Origin: Burkholderiales bacterium
GTDB lineage: Bacteria > Pseudomonadota > Gammaproteobacteria > Burkholderiales > JAEUOS01
Length of the DNA stretch: 45,398 nt
Direction of reading: 5' to 3'
Assembly: GCA_016790635.1 (NCBI GenBank)
Contig: JAEUOR010000064.1
Span: 1 to 45,398, forward strand
Below are positions 1 through 9,315 of this stretch, piece by piece. The notes beneath the pieces were generated by a model. The model ran no database searches. It was not told where the DNA came from and worked only from the letters and a program-made list of their open reading frames with translations. Each line of letters opens with the position of its first letter. Within the stretch, counting starts at the first letter, position 1. The translations under genes were made by a program, and so were the position numbers.

Positions 1-3000
1 TCGCCTGGCGACTTCCTGCCGCATCTGTGCCTGCGCGCTGTCGCGTGCGGCAAGTTCGGCGTCTTCGCGCTCACGGCTCGCCGCCGCGAGGGCGGCTTCG
101 GCAGCGCCGCGCTGGAGCGCAGCCTGTGTGGCGGCCTCTGCGGCCGCCTGGCGCTCGTTCTGCGTCTGGCTCAACCGATCGGTGGCTTGCCGGCAGGCTG
201 CCTCGGCCTCGCGCAGACGTGCGTGCCGCTGCGCCAGTTCGAGCGCGCTGCGAGTCGCCTCCTGCGCGGCCTGGGCGCGCTCTGCATCGCGTGCCTTGGC
301 ATGCAGCAGTCCGGCGCGCGCCAGTTTGACGGCGTGCGCAGCCGACTGCGCTGTCGCGCGCGCCTGATCTGCGGCTGCCTTGCGTTCGAGGAGGCTATGC
401 TGCAGCGTCCGCTCCGCATCGGCACGGGCATTGGCTGCCTGCGCCGCCGCTCGGTGCGCAAGCTGCCTGGCACGCATTGCTTCGTTCGCCGCTGCAGCGG
501 CACTGGCGTGGTCGGCAGCGCTTCGCGCGACCTGCAGGGATTCATCGCGGCGGGCTTGTGCGGCGACGGCGGCGGCCGCCAGCGCGGCCGACTGCTGTGC
601 TTGCGCTTGTGCGGCGGCGGCTTGTGCTTCGGTGGCCAGTCGTGCGGCGGCCTCGCGGTCAGCGGCGCTTCGCCGCGCGCGATCCGTGCTGGCGGCGAGG
701 CGTTCTTCGGCAAGTGCGGCCTCTTGATCGGCCGCGGTCCGCGCCAACGCGACCCGCTGGCGGGAGGCCTCGGCGTGTGCCAGATGTGTCGCCGCGCGGG
801 TGGCAGCTTCCTCGGCGCGCACGCGTTCGCGCTCGTTCTCTGCCCTGACCGTGAGAACGCGCACCTTTTCGGCTTCCGCGCTCGCTGCGGCGCGCCGTGT
901 GTCGGCGAGGGCGCGCGCCTGGTCGAGGTGCATCTGGCGCACGCGGCTGCGCGTTTCGTGGTCCGTCGCGACCAGGACGTCAAGCGCGGCGCCATCCAGA
1001 GCCTGGCGCGCGGATTCCTGTTCGGCTGCGCGTCGGCGCAAGGCGGCGCGCGTGGCGCGGGCGTCGCTGCGGCGCCGCGCCAGCGCAGCAAGGTGCGCAG
1101 CCCGTTCGGCGCGAGCACGCTCTTCGGCGGTGGCGATGGCGCGCGCCTCGGCGTCGAGACGGGCCTGGGCAGCATCGAGCAACGCCATCTCGCGCTCGGC
1201 GCGCACACGCGCCGCGTTGACCGACTCCCGGGCGATGCGGGCGGTCGCCTGCACCGCCTCTTCGCGCTGCGATTCGTGGCCGGCCGCCTGTGTCAGCGCC
1301 AGCGCCAGGCCCTCCTCGGCGGCCTGTCGTGCGCGTGCAATGCGAACGGCCGCGGCTGCGGCTGCGGTCCGCTCGCGCTCGGCGCGGGCCGCTGCGGCAT
1401 CGGCCTCGGCACGCAGCTGCAGGGTCTCGGCGCGCAGTTTCTCGGCCGCAGCGCGTGCCAGGGCAATCGCGGTGGCGCGCTGTTCGCGCGATTCGCGGTC
1501 CGCGGTGGCCTCGATCACGGCTGTCGCGGCGGCAGCGTGGTTGGCCAGGGCGGCCGCGGCTCGCTTCTCCGCCTCGATTGCGCAAGCCGCTTTTTCGGCG
1601 GCGTCCGTTTCGAGTGCGGCCCGGGCGAGTCGCGCTGCGCGCATTTCATCATCACGCGCCCGACGACGCGTCAAGGCGTCGTGCATGCCTTCTTCGGCGC
1701 AGAGTCGCGCCTGCGCGGCGGCAAGTGCAGCCGATTCCTTCTCGAGTCGGGCCTGTCCGACCTGGGCCGCCTGCAACTCGATGCGCAACCGACGCGTCGC
1801 GATGGCATCTTGTTCGCGCTCCGCCTTCCAGCGCGCCTGTGCGGCATCGCGGGCCGCGTTTTCCGCTGATATTCTTGCGCGCGCCTGGGTGAGCGCCTCG
1901 GCCTCCGCCAAGGCACGCGCTTGTGCCAGGGCGGCCGCGGCATCTTCGGCCGCGTGGCGCGCAGCGCCGAGTTCGGCGGCACGCTGTTCGTCGATCCCGC
2001 GCTGCAAGGCGGCGGCTGCGGCAGCCTCGTCGGCGACCTGGCGTGCCATTGCCTGGCGTGCTGCAGCCAAGGCAGCTTCGGCCTTGTGGCGCGCGCTGGT
2101 CCCGGCGCGCGCCTGGGCATCTGCCTCCGCACGCATGGCTTCCTGGAGTTCCTTTTCGGCCTGCGCACGTGCTTGACTCGCGTCGCGCAGACGCTCCTCG
2201 GCCGATTTGCGCGCAAGAGCCTGTACCGTGGCCAGGGCGTCGGCCTGTGCGCGCCCCTCCGCGACCTGCTGCAACCCCGCCTCGGCGTCGATGCGCGCGC
2301 GCAGGGCCGCCAGGGCGGCAGTGTCGGAAGCGCTGCGTGCGGCCGCGGTGCGCGCCATGGTCTGCGCCTCGGCCGCCCGACCGCGCAGGGCCTCGCTGGC
2401 GCGCGTCTCGTTCGCAGCGCGCGCGAGTTCGGCCGCGAGCGCCGCCTTTTCCATGGCTGCGCGCAGCTGCGCCGCCCGGGTCGCCTCGACCTGGGTTTCT
2501 GCAAGCGCCCGTGCCGCTTCGCTGCGGCTCTTCTCGGCCAGTTCGCGACTGCGCGCCTGCGCCTTGAGGGTGGTTTCCGCGGCGACCCGATTGCGGACCG
2601 CCGCATTGGCTGCAGCGTCGGCAGCCAAACGTTCGGTAGCGGCCACCTGCAAGGCCTCCCGATCGCGCTGCGCGGTTGCAATCTCGGCGCGTACTCGCTC
2701 GGCATCTTCGCGCGCCTGCGCGGCGGCCTTGCGGGCAACCTCGGTCAGCGTGCTCTCTGCGGCGAGGCGTGCGCTGGCTGCCTCGCGTGCCTCGCTTTGT
2801 GCCTGGGCGCGTTCACTGGCCATGGCCGCAGCGGCGGCGTCGGTTTCCCCTTTGAGCCTCAACTCGGCGACTTCGCGCTCGATGGCGCGCGCGTGCATCT
2901 CGCTGGCCTCGCGCGCCTGCTGCTCGGCGAGAAGGCGCGCGCGCTGCACCTCGATGGCTGCTTCCTCGGCGCGTGCGCGTTCGATGGCCGCGGCGCTGGC

Positions 3001-3222
3001 GGCGCGCTCCGCGGCGCTCCGCACCTCGGCCAGGCCGCGAGCACGCTCCTCGGCGCTGGCACGGTTTTGCGCTGCGCTGGTAGCCTTGGCCTCGGCCTCG
3101 ACGCGGGCGAATGCGGCCCGGATCGCGCGCAATTCGGCGCGCGCGTGGGCGGCGCTGTGGCCGGTGGCATCGGCGCCACCAGCCTCGGTTTCGATCGCAG
3201 GAGTTTCGATGGCTTCCGGCAT
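1..3222 (-). CDS. Giant Ala/Arg/Glu-rich coiled-coil protein (3' end beyond window)
   Basis: The minus strand is open for 1074 codons from an ATG at 3222 to the window edge, so the C-terminus is missing. A GAGGGG ribosome-binding site lies 7 nt upstream (3230-3235 on plus). After a short N-terminus (MPEAIETPAIETEAGG) the protein is almost only A, R, E, Q, L, K and D. It repeats patterns such as RAEAEA, ARQAAEE and ERARAE, and Gly, Pro and aromatic residues are rare. This indicates one very long alpha-helical coiled coil or single alpha helix. I see no signal peptide, membrane segment or enzymatic motif. TolA-like stalks and tropomyosin-like scaffold proteins have a similar composition, but this composition alone does not prove homology. 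The long plus-strand frames here (187-1869, 800-2176, 1921-3243) are shadows of this biased sequence. Function unknown; a structural or scaffold role is inference. The reading frame itself is well supported. Confidence 0.8.
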   Translation of the reverse strand, partial: MPEAIETPAIETEAGGADATGHSAAHARAELRAIRAAFARVEAEAKATSAAQNRASAEERARGLAEVRSAAERAASAAAIERARAEEAAIEVQRARLLAEQQAREASEMHARAIEREVAELRLKGETDAAAAAMASERAQAQSEAREAASARLAAESTLTEVARKAAAQAREDAERVRAEIATAQRDREALQVAATERLAADAAANAAVRNRVAAETTLKAQARSRELAEKSRSEAARALAETQVEATRAAQLRAAMEKAALAAELARAANETRASEALRGRAAEAQTMARTAAARSASDTAALAALRARIDAEAGLQQVAEGRAQADALATVQALARKSAEERLRDASQARAQAEKELQEAMRAEADAQARAGTSARHKAEAALAAARQAMARQVADEAAAAAALQRGIDEQRAAELGAARHAAEDAAAALAQARALAEAEALTQARARISAENAARDAAQARWKAEREQDAIATRRLRIELQAAQVGQARLEKESAALAAAQARLCAEEGMHDALTRRRARDDEMRAARLARAALETDAAEKAACAIEAEKRAAAALANHAAAATAVIEATADRESREQRATAIALARAAAEKLRAETLQLRAEADAAAARAERERTAAAAAAVRIARARQAAEEGLALALTQAAGHESQREEAVQATARIARESVNAARVRAEREMALLDAAQARLDAEARAIATAEERARAERAAHLAALARRRSDARATRAALRRRAAEQESARQALDGAALDVLVATDHETRSRVRQMHLDQARALADTRRAAASAEAEKVRVLTVRAENERERVRAEEAATRAATHLAHAEASRQRVALARTAADQEAALAEERLAASTDRARRSAADREAAARLATEAQAAAAQAQAQQSAALAAAAVAAQARRDESLQVARSAADHASAAAAANEAMRARQLAHRAAAQAANARADAERTLQHSLLERKAAADQARATAQSAAHAVKLARAGLLHAKARDAERAQAAQEATRSALELAQRHARLREAEAACRQATDRLSQTQNERQAAAEAATQAALQRGAAEAALAAASREREDAELAARDSAQAQMRQEVARR

Positions 3223-3245
3223 GGCGTATCCCCTCGTGGATAGGC

Positions 3246-3285
3246 GGTTTTGCCGGAGCGCGTTAACGGCTTGACCGGCAAAACC
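3246..3285. promoter_or_regulatory. 11-bp perfect inverted repeat with 18-nt loop
   Basis: GGTTTTGCCGG (3246-3256) and CCGGCAAAACC (3275-3285) are perfect reverse complements. They flank an 18-nt spacer that contains the palindrome GTTAAC. The element lies between the stop of the small membrane protein (3368) and the start of the coiled-coil gene (3222), both on the minus strand. It could terminate the mfd-serB operon or act as an operator for the coiled-coil gene. No T-run follows on the minus strand, so a classical intrinsic terminator is not clear. Confidence 0.5.
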
Positions 3286-3367
3286 TTGAGGGGATTATTG
3301 GCCGCGTTCCATATGCCGAAGCATTGAACAGGGGCCGAAAAGTCGGCCATTCCCGGCGGCAGGGACT

Positions 3368-3565
3368 TCAGGCGGGCGGGTCGTCGGAATTCGCGCGTTC
3401 GGCGCGGCGCCTGCGACGCGCCGGAGTGGCCAGCAAGTAAAGAAGCACTCCGCAGGGCAGGAGGCCATAGAACACGAAAGTCAGCGCCCCGGCCACGAAA
3501 CTCCGCTCGGTCAGGCTCATCATGAACGCGACCCAGAGCCAGCCGATGGCGACGATGTGCAGCAT
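3368..3565 (-). CDS. Small two-helix membrane protein
   Basis: A 65-residue protein with two predicted membrane segments, roughly residues 4-20 and 24-46. It has a short basic stretch (ARRRRRAER) and an acidic, Pro-containing tail. It starts 3 bp after the serB stop codon and is very probably the last gene of the mfd-Sel1-serB operon. I do not recognise a named family. The basic segment right after helix 2 suggests a cytoplasmic C-terminus (positive-inside rule). The position is convincing but the function is unknown. Confidence 0.65.
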   Translation of the reverse strand: MLHIVAIGWLWVAFMMSLTERSFVAGALTFVFYGLLPCGVLLYLLATPARRRRRAERANSDDPPA

Positions 3566-3568
3566 GGC

Positions 3569-4426
3569 TCAGGCCGCGAAAAGCGGCAGGATCGCTTCCA
3601 ATCCGTTGTGGCTGATCGCGAAGGAGGCACGCGCCCGCACGACGGGCTTGGCGCGATAGGCGATCGAGACGCCAGCGACCCCCATCATGGCCAGGTCGTT
3701 GGCACCATCGCCGATGGCGATGGCTGCCGAGGAACTGCATCCCAGGCGCGCGCAGGCCGCCAGCAGCTCCCGGCGCTTGGCCTCGCCGTCGACGATGTCG
3801 CCGATGACCTTTCCAGTCAGGCGCCCGTCCGCAATTTCGAGCGTATTGGCGCGCGCCATGCCCAAGCCGAGACGTGCCTTGACCTTGTCGGCAAAGAAAG
3901 TGAATCCTCCAGAGACAAGAATCGTCGTGATGCCCGCCGCATGCAGGCCGGCGACCAGGGTCTCGGCGCCCGGGGACAGGCGCAGGCGCTCGTGATAGAC
4001 ACGCTCGAGTGCAGCGGCATCCAGTCCTTTGAGGAGACCCACGCGGCGCCGCAGCGACTCCGGGTAATCGATCTCGCCGCGCATGGCGGACTCGGTGATC
4101 GCGCTGACCGCCGGCTTGATGCCCAACATGTCGGCGATCTCGTCGATGCACTCGATGGTGATCAGGGTGGAGTCCATGTCCATGACCGCCAGCCTGAAAT
4201 CGGCAAGCGCGCGCTGCCGCTCGATGCGAGCCACGTCCACGCGCTCGGCCTCGCACAGGGATTGAATGGCTGTCCAGCGCGACGGCGGCAGTTCGGGGGA
4301 GCCGGTCAGCCGCCAGGCCGTGTCGCTCAGGCGATTGCATGCCGTGACACCCGCAAGGCTGGCGACGCGCTCGAGGAAGCCGGGCGGAAGGCGCGCGGCC
4401 TGGAGAAGCAGGTGGGAATAGGTCAT
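3569..4426 (-). CDS. serB: Phosphoserine phosphatase
   Basis: A 285-residue HAD-superfamily enzyme that hydrolyses O-phospho-L-serine to serine, the last step of serine biosynthesis in the cytoplasm. Motif I is MDMDSTLI with nucleophile Asp83 and acid/base Asp85. Motif II is LVSGGF (Ser172), motif III has a lysine near 217 (GEAKRREL), and motif IV is GDGANDL (Asp240, Asp244). The N-terminal 70 residues form the short regulatory-like extension seen in many proteobacterial SerB proteins. The start codon overlaps the stop of the upstream Sel1-repeat gene by 4 bp (ATGA), which indicates translational coupling. Length and all four motifs fit SerB. Confidence 0.95.
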   Translation of the reverse strand: MTYSHLLLQAARLPPGFLERVASLAGVTACNRLSDTAWRLTGSPELPPSRWTAIQSLCEAERVDVARIERQRALADFRLAVMDMDSTLITIECIDEIADMLGIKPAVSAITESAMRGEIDYPESLRRRVGLLKGLDAAALERVYHERLRLSPGAETLVAGLHAAGITTILVSGGFTFFADKVKARLGLGMARANTLEIADGRLTGKVIGDIVDGEAKRRELLAACARLGCSSSAAIAIGDGANDLAMMGVAGVSIAYRAKPVVRARASFAISHNGLEAILPLFAA

Positions 4427-5718
4427 GGGCGAATTCTGGCACCCCAGCGTGCCGCCTCGCCAGGGTCGGGTGCCAGACCGAGCTCACCCTTTGTATATGC
4501 CGCTGCAAGCCGGGTGGCTGCCTCGGCGACATTCGCTTCACCCGCCCTGCGGTACCAGGCGATGGCCTGCGCCGGGTCGGAGACGATGCCCAGCCCCAGC
4601 TCGTAGGCGACGGCCAGTTCATGCATGGCCGCAGGCATACCGGCCTCGGCGGCGCGCCGCATCCAGGTGGCGCCTTGCTCGAGGTCACGCACGGTACCTT
4701 CGCCTCGTGTCAAAAGGCGGGCCGTCCAGTACTGCGCGCTCGGCAAGCCTTGCTGCGCTGCCAGCGCGAACAGGCGGGCGGCTTCGCGCCGGTCGCGCTC
4801 GACCGCCTGCCCTTCGTAGTGAAAGCGCGCCAGTTGCGCCTGGGCGCGCGCGTAGCCCTGCGTCACCGAACGACGCAGCCAGGCGAGCATGGCTTCATTG
4901 TCCGGCGGTCCGTCGCGTCCCTGGCCCAGCATGAGCGCCAGGTTGAACTGCGCCACGGCGTTGCCCGCCTGCGCCGCTCGCAGGTAAAGACGTTGCGCTT
5001 CCGCGTAGCTTTGCACCACTCCGCGTCCGTCGTAGTACATGGCGCCCAGGTTGTTGAGCGCCACCGCTTGATCCTTGCGCGCTGCGACCTCGTACCACCG
5101 CGCTGCCGCGGCGTAGTCGGCAGCACCGCTGATGGCGGACTCGAAGTATTCGCCCAGGAGGACAGCGGCCGTGGCATCGCCCGCCTCGGCGCGGATGGCA
5201 AGCGCGCTGGCGTGGCGTTCTGCCGCGGGCCGGTCGATGGGAACATCGCCGGCGATCATTGCCTGCAGGCGCTGCGCGTCGTCCACGGTTCCGGCTGCCA
5301 GGGGCATCGCGGCAGGAGCGTGCGTGGCGGCCTGCGAGGCGGCCGTGGGCTGCTGCGCAGGTGTCGCCGGGGCGGCACCTGCGGGGAAATCGATCCGGGA
5401 CAGCGCCTGGCGCGCCTCGGCGTGCCCCTGCTGGGCCGCCAGTCCGTACCAGTGGCGGGCTCGTTCCAGGTCGATGGCGACACCCAGTCCCTTCTCGCGC
5501 ATGACGCCGAGCAGGTATTGCGCCTCGGCAGCGCCGCGGCGCGCCTGCGGCTCGAGGATCGTCAATGCACGCCGGTAGTCGCCGGCCTCGAGCGCCTCGC
5601 GTCCGGGGCCCTGCGCAAGAACCGGAGCGGCAAGAGCAGCCGCCACGGCCCAGGCCGCCAAGAGCCGCCCGCCTACCGCCAGGGCGCGGCCGCTCACGCA
5701 GTGCCATCCCGGCTTCAT
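4423..5718 (-). CDS. Exported Sel1-repeat (TPR-like) protein
   Basis: A 431-residue protein. Its N-terminus has a basic start and a hydrophobic Ala/Leu core ending in APVLAQG, a likely signal peptide cleaved near residue 36. The mature part carries about eight Sel1-like repeats of 36 residues, for example AAEAQYLLGVMREKGLGV, AVALNNLGAMYYDGRGV and AAMHELAVAYELGLGI. A Pro/Ala/Thr/Gln-rich linker separates the first two repeats from the rest. Sel1 repeats are alpha/alpha solenoids used for protein-protein contacts, often in envelope or signalling proteins. The start overlaps the mfd stop by 4 bp and the end overlaps serB by 4 bp, so it is embedded in that operon. The partner is unknown. Confidence 0.85.
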   Translation of the reverse strand: MKPGWHCVSGRALAVGGRLLAAWAVAAALAAPVLAQGPGREALEAGDYRRALTILEPQARRGAAEAQYLLGVMREKGLGVAIDLERARHWYGLAAQQGHAEARQALSRIDFPAGAAPATPAQQPTAASQAATHAPAAMPLAAGTVDDAQRLQAMIAGDVPIDRPAAERHASALAIRAEAGDATAAVLLGEYFESAISGAADYAAAARWYEVAARKDQAVALNNLGAMYYDGRGVVQSYAEAQRLYLRAAQAGNAVAQFNLALMLGQGRDGPPDNEAMLAWLRRSVTQGYARAQAQLARFHYEGQAVERDRREAARLFALAAQQGLPSAQYWTARLLTRGEGTVRDLEQGATWMRRAAEAGMPAAMHELAVAYELGLGIVSDPAQAIAWYRRAGEANVAEAATRLAAAYTKGELGLAPDPGEAARWGARIRP

Positions 5719-8700
5719 GCGACCGCCTTGAGGACGGCGCGCACGGCCTGGGCGCGTTCCGCGGCGGTCGACGTCACCATGGTGACGCGCAGCCGGTCCT
5801 GGCCTGCCAGGCGCACGTTGCGGTCACGCTGAATCAATTGCACCAGGCGCGCGTGGTCGATCGGCGCCTCGCGGCGGAATTGCAGCAGGATCGCCTGCGG
5901 TCCCGCGTCGACGCGCAGCACGCCGGCGGCGGCGGCAACGATCCGCAGCCGATGACATTCCAGCAGGGTGCGTGCGGCCTCGGGAGGCGTGCCGAAGCGG
6001 TCGACCAGTTCCTCGAAAAGGCTGTCCAGCGCAGCGGCGGAGGCGCAGTTGGCCAGGCGCTTGTACAGGACCAGGCGCTCGTGGATGTCGCCGCAATAGT
6101 CGTCAGGCAGGAGCGCCGGGGCGTGCAGGTTGATCTCGGTCACCACGCCCAGAGGCTCGGAGAGGTCGGGTTCGCGACCGCTCTTGAGGCAGGCGACGGC
6201 GTGCACCAGCATCTCGTTGTACAGGGAGAAACCGATTTCGAGCATCTCGCCGGACTGCGACTCTCCCAGCACTTCTCCGGCACCGCGGATCTCCAGGTCA
6301 TGCATGGCCAGGAAAAAGCCCGATCCCAGCTCTTCCATCGCCTGTATCGCCTCCAGGCGCTTCTTCGCCGCCGGGGTCAGGGTGTCTTCGCCCGCGACCA
6401 GCAGGTAGGCGTAGGCCTGGTGATGCGAGCGCCCCACGCGGCCGCGCAACTGGTGCAATTGCGCGAGGCCGAAGCGATCCGCCCGATGCATGAGGATGGT
6501 GTTTGCCGAGGGTACGTCGATGCCGGTCTCGATGATGGTCGTGCACAGGAGCAGGTTGAAGCGTTGCTGGTAGAAGCCGCGCATGACACGCTCCAACTCG
6601 CGCTCGGGCATCTGGCCATGGGCGATCTCGATGCGTGCTTCCGGCAACAGGCGCGCCAGTCGCTCGCGCTGGTTCTCGATGGTCTCGACCTCGTTGTGCA
6701 GGAAGTAGACCTGCCCGCCGCGCTTGAGTTCGCGCAGCACGGCCTCGCGTATGACGGCGTCTCCCTCGCGGCGCACGAAGGTCTTGATGGCGACGCGCTT
6801 TTGCGGGGCGGTGGCGATGACCGAAAAGTCGCGCAGGCCCTCCAGGCTCATTGCCAGGGTGCGCGGAATCGGGGTTGCCGTCAGGGTCAGGACATCGACT
6901 TCGGCGCGCAGCGCCTTGAGAGCTTCCTTCTGTCGCACCCCGAAGCGATGTTCTTCGTCGATGATGGTGAGCCCCAGGCGCGCGAAGCGCGTGTCCTTTG
7001 ACAGGAGTTTGTGGGTGCCGATCACGATGTCTATGCTGCCGTCGGCCAGGCCGGCAAGCACCGCAGCGCTCTCGCGCGCGTTGCGGAAGCGGGACAACTC
7101 CGCGACCTTGACCGGCCAGTCGGCAAAGCGGTCCTTGAAGGTCTGGTGATGCTGTTCGGCCAGGAGGGTGGTGGGGCACAGGAGCGCGACCTGCCGGCCG
7201 CCGGCGACCGCGACGAACGCGGCGCGCAATGCGACCTCGGTCTTGCCGAATCCGACGTCGCCGCAAATGAGACGGTCCATCGGCCGGCCGGCGCGCATGT
7301 CTTCGATTACCTGTGCGATGGCTGCGCTCTGGTCGGCGGTTTCCTCGAAGCCGAACCCCGCGGCAAAGGCCTCGTAGTCGTGGTTCTTGAAATCGAAGGC
7401 ATGGCCCTGACGGGACGCGCGACGCGCATACAGGTTGAGAAGCTCGGCGGCGGTATCGCGCACCGCTTCGGCGGCCCGGCGCCGCGCACGCTCCCACTGG
7501 TCGGAACCCAGTCGGTGCAGCGGTGCATCTTCGGGGGAAGCGCCGGAATAGCGCCCGATGACGGAGAGCTGTGCGACCGGGACGTAGAGCCGGGTGGCGT
7601 CGGCATACTCGAGTTCGAGGAATTCGTTGACGCCATCGCCCAGGTCGATATTGGCCAGTCCGCGATAGCGCCCGATGCCGTGCTCGCGGTGCACGACCGG
7701 GTCGCCGACCTTGAGTTCGGAGAGGTCGCGCAACATGCCCTCGACGTCGGTTTCGCGTCGCTTGTCGCGCCGCGACCGAGTGCGCGTGCCATCCGCATAG
7801 AGCTCTGTCTCGGTGATGAGTGCCAGCGGCGCTGCGCTGTCCTCAATGAAAAAGCCGGCCGACAGCGGCGCCACGCACAAGCCGAAGTGCGCCGATCCGG
7901 CGAGAAAGTCGTCGAAAGACTTGCAGGGCACAGGGCGCAACTGGTCCGCGGCCAGCATTTCGAGCATTGTCTCGCGTCGCCCAGCAGACTCGGCCACCAC
8001 CAGTACCCGGCCCGGATGGTGGGCAAGAAACTCGCTCAAGGCCGCCAAGGGATGTTCGGAGCGGCGGTCGACCGCGAGATGCGGCAGCTGGGTGGTCGGG
8101 TCGGCGTCGGTGGCAGTCAGCGCGGCGAAGTCGCGCAAGCGCAGATAAAACGACTCGGCGTCCAGGAACAGCCGTGTCGGCGGCAGGATAGGCCGCTCCG
8201 TGTCGCCGCGCAGGAAGCGGTACCGCTCGTCGGTGTCCTTGCGGAATTCGGCGATCGCTGCGTCGACCGGCCCATGCAGCACCACCAGCGTACTAGCCGG
8301 CAGGTAATCGAAGAGCGTGGCTGCGGACTCGAAGAACAGCGGCAGGTAGTACTCGACTCCCGGCCCGGCGATGCCGCTGCCGACATCGCGGTACAGGGTC
8401 GAGCGCGAAGGATCGCCTTCGAAAACCTCGCGAAAGCGACCGCGAAACTCGGTGCGCGCCGCCTCGTCGAACGGGAACTCGCGCGCCGGCAGGAGGCGCA
8501 CCTCCCGCACCGGATAGATTGATCGCTGGCTGTCGACATCGAAGGTCTTGATCGACTCGATGGTCTCACCGTCCAGGTCCAGCCGGTAGGGCACCGCGCT
8601 GCCGGTCGGGAAGAGGTCGAGCAGGCCGCCGCGCGACGCGAACTCGCCCGGGCTCACCACCTGGCGCACCGCGCTATAGCCGGCAGTGGTCATCTGGCGC

Positions 8701-9248
8701 TTGAGGGCCGCCACATCCAGCCGGTCGCCCGCCTTGAGCATGAACGTGCGGGCCGCGATGTAAGCCGGCGGGCACAGCATGCCCAGCGCCGTGGTGGCAG
8801 CCACGACAAGGACGTCGATGGCGCCGGCGGAGATGCGGTGCAGGGTTTCCAGACGTTCGGAGACCAGATCGGGATGCGGTGACAGGCTGTCGTAGGGCAG
8901 GGTCTCCCAGTCAGGCAGCAGGGCGATGGCCAGGTCGTGGCCGAAGACCGGCATTTCCTCCTTCAAACGAACGGCCTCGCGTGCGTCCGCACACACGATC
9001 GCGAGCATGCCCCGCGCGTGGGCCTTGCGCGTGCGCGCTTCTGTAACCAGCCAATGCGCGTCGCGGGACGCGCGCGGCAGCGGTACGCGCAGACGCCGGC
9101 CGGGAACCGGTTGCGGCGTTGCCGCAGACAAGAGGGAATCGCTGGACAAGTTGGGCGGACTGCAAAAAATGGCGTGCCATCGACTGCTGGCATGCATCCG
9201 CTCGGCAGGGCCGTGCGGCGGAGCTGTCGGGTGCGCGGCAACTGGCAT
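5715..9248 (-). CDS. mfd: Transcription-repair coupling factor Mfd
   Basis: An ATP-driven DNA translocase that removes stalled RNA polymerase and recruits UvrA to template-strand lesions. The N-terminal third is the UvrB-like module (LLPDWETLPYDSLSPHPDLV). The RNA-polymerase-interacting domain is recognisable at VGDPVVHREHGIGRYRGL. The RecG-like motor has Walker A (GDVGFGKTEVALRAAF, about residue 665), a DEEH box (IIDEEHRFGV) and motif III (LTATPIPRTLAMS). The TRCF C-terminal domain follows. The 1177-residue length is near the family norm of about 1150. The first 30-odd residues look atypical and the true start could be downstream, such as the ATG at 9197. The stop overlaps the Sel1 gene by 4 bp. 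Divergent from ispD. Confidence 0.96.
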   Translation of the reverse strand: MPVAAHPTAPPHGPAERMHASSRWHAIFCSPPNLSSDSLLSAATPQPVPGRRLRVPLPRASRDAHWLVTEARTRKAHARGMLAIVCADAREAVRLKEEMPVFGHDLAIALLPDWETLPYDSLSPHPDLVSERLETLHRISAGAIDVLVVAATTALGMLCPPAYIAARTFMLKAGDRLDVAALKRQMTTAGYSAVRQVVSPGEFASRGGLLDLFPTGSAVPYRLDLDGETIESIKTFDVDSQRSIYPVREVRLLPAREFPFDEAARTEFRGRFREVFEGDPSRSTLYRDVGSGIAGPGVEYYLPLFFESAATLFDYLPASTLVVLHGPVDAAIAEFRKDTDERYRFLRGDTERPILPPTRLFLDAESFYLRLRDFAALTATDADPTTQLPHLAVDRRSEHPLAALSEFLAHHPGRVLVVAESAGRRETMLEMLAADQLRPVPCKSFDDFLAGSAHFGLCVAPLSAGFFIEDSAAPLALITETELYADGTRTRSRRDKRRETDVEGMLRDLSELKVGDPVVHREHGIGRYRGLANIDLGDGVNEFLELEYADATRLYVPVAQLSVIGRYSGASPEDAPLHRLGSDQWERARRRAAEAVRDTAAELLNLYARRASRQGHAFDFKNHDYEAFAAGFGFEETADQSAAIAQVIEDMRAGRPMDRLICGDVGFGKTEVALRAAFVAVAGGRQVALLCPTTLLAEQHHQTFKDRFADWPVKVAELSRFRNARESAAVLAGLADGSIDIVIGTHKLLSKDTRFARLGLTIIDEEHRFGVRQKEALKALRAEVDVLTLTATPIPRTLAMSLEGLRDFSVIATAPQKRVAIKTFVRREGDAVIREAVLRELKRGGQVYFLHNEVETIENQRERLARLLPEARIEIAHGQMPERELERVMRGFYQQRFNLLLCTTIIETGIDVPSANTILMHRADRFGLAQLHQLRGRVGRSHHQAYAYLLVAGEDTLTPAAKKRLEAIQAMEELGSGFFLAMHDLEIRGAGEVLGESQSGEMLEIGFSLYNEMLVHAVACLKSGREPDLSEPLGVVTEINLHAPALLPDDYCGDIHERLVLYKRLANCASAAALDSLFEELVDRFGTPPEAARTLLECHRLRIVAAAAGVLRVDAGPQAILLQFRREAPIDHARLVQLIQRDRNVRLAGQDRLRVTMVTSTAAERAQAVRAVLKAVA

Positions 9249-9284
9249 TGCATGCCGCGGATGCGCTTCCGACTGCTAGCCACT

Positions 9285-9290
9285 ATTATA
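9285..9290 (-). promoter_or_regulatory. Putative -10 box for mfd
   Basis: A perfect TATAAT on the minus strand lies in the mfd/ispD divergent spacer, about 37 nt before the first mfd ATG. A good -35 at 16-18 nt is not evident. The complementary TATTAT could equally serve ispD on the plus strand. Confidence 0.35.
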
Positions 9291-9315
9291 GGCGCCGCTA
9301 AATTCGGGTATCGCC

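Noticed and set aside
187..3243. Long plus-strand open frames (187-1869, 800-2176, 1921-3243)
   Set aside because: They are shadows of the minus-strand coiled-coil gene. Their translations are Cys/Arg/Gly-rich and lack family motifs or ribosome-binding sites.
5565..8522. Plus-strand frames of 478 and 503 codons within mfd
   Set aside because: Antisense shadows of mfd, which has all motor motifs.
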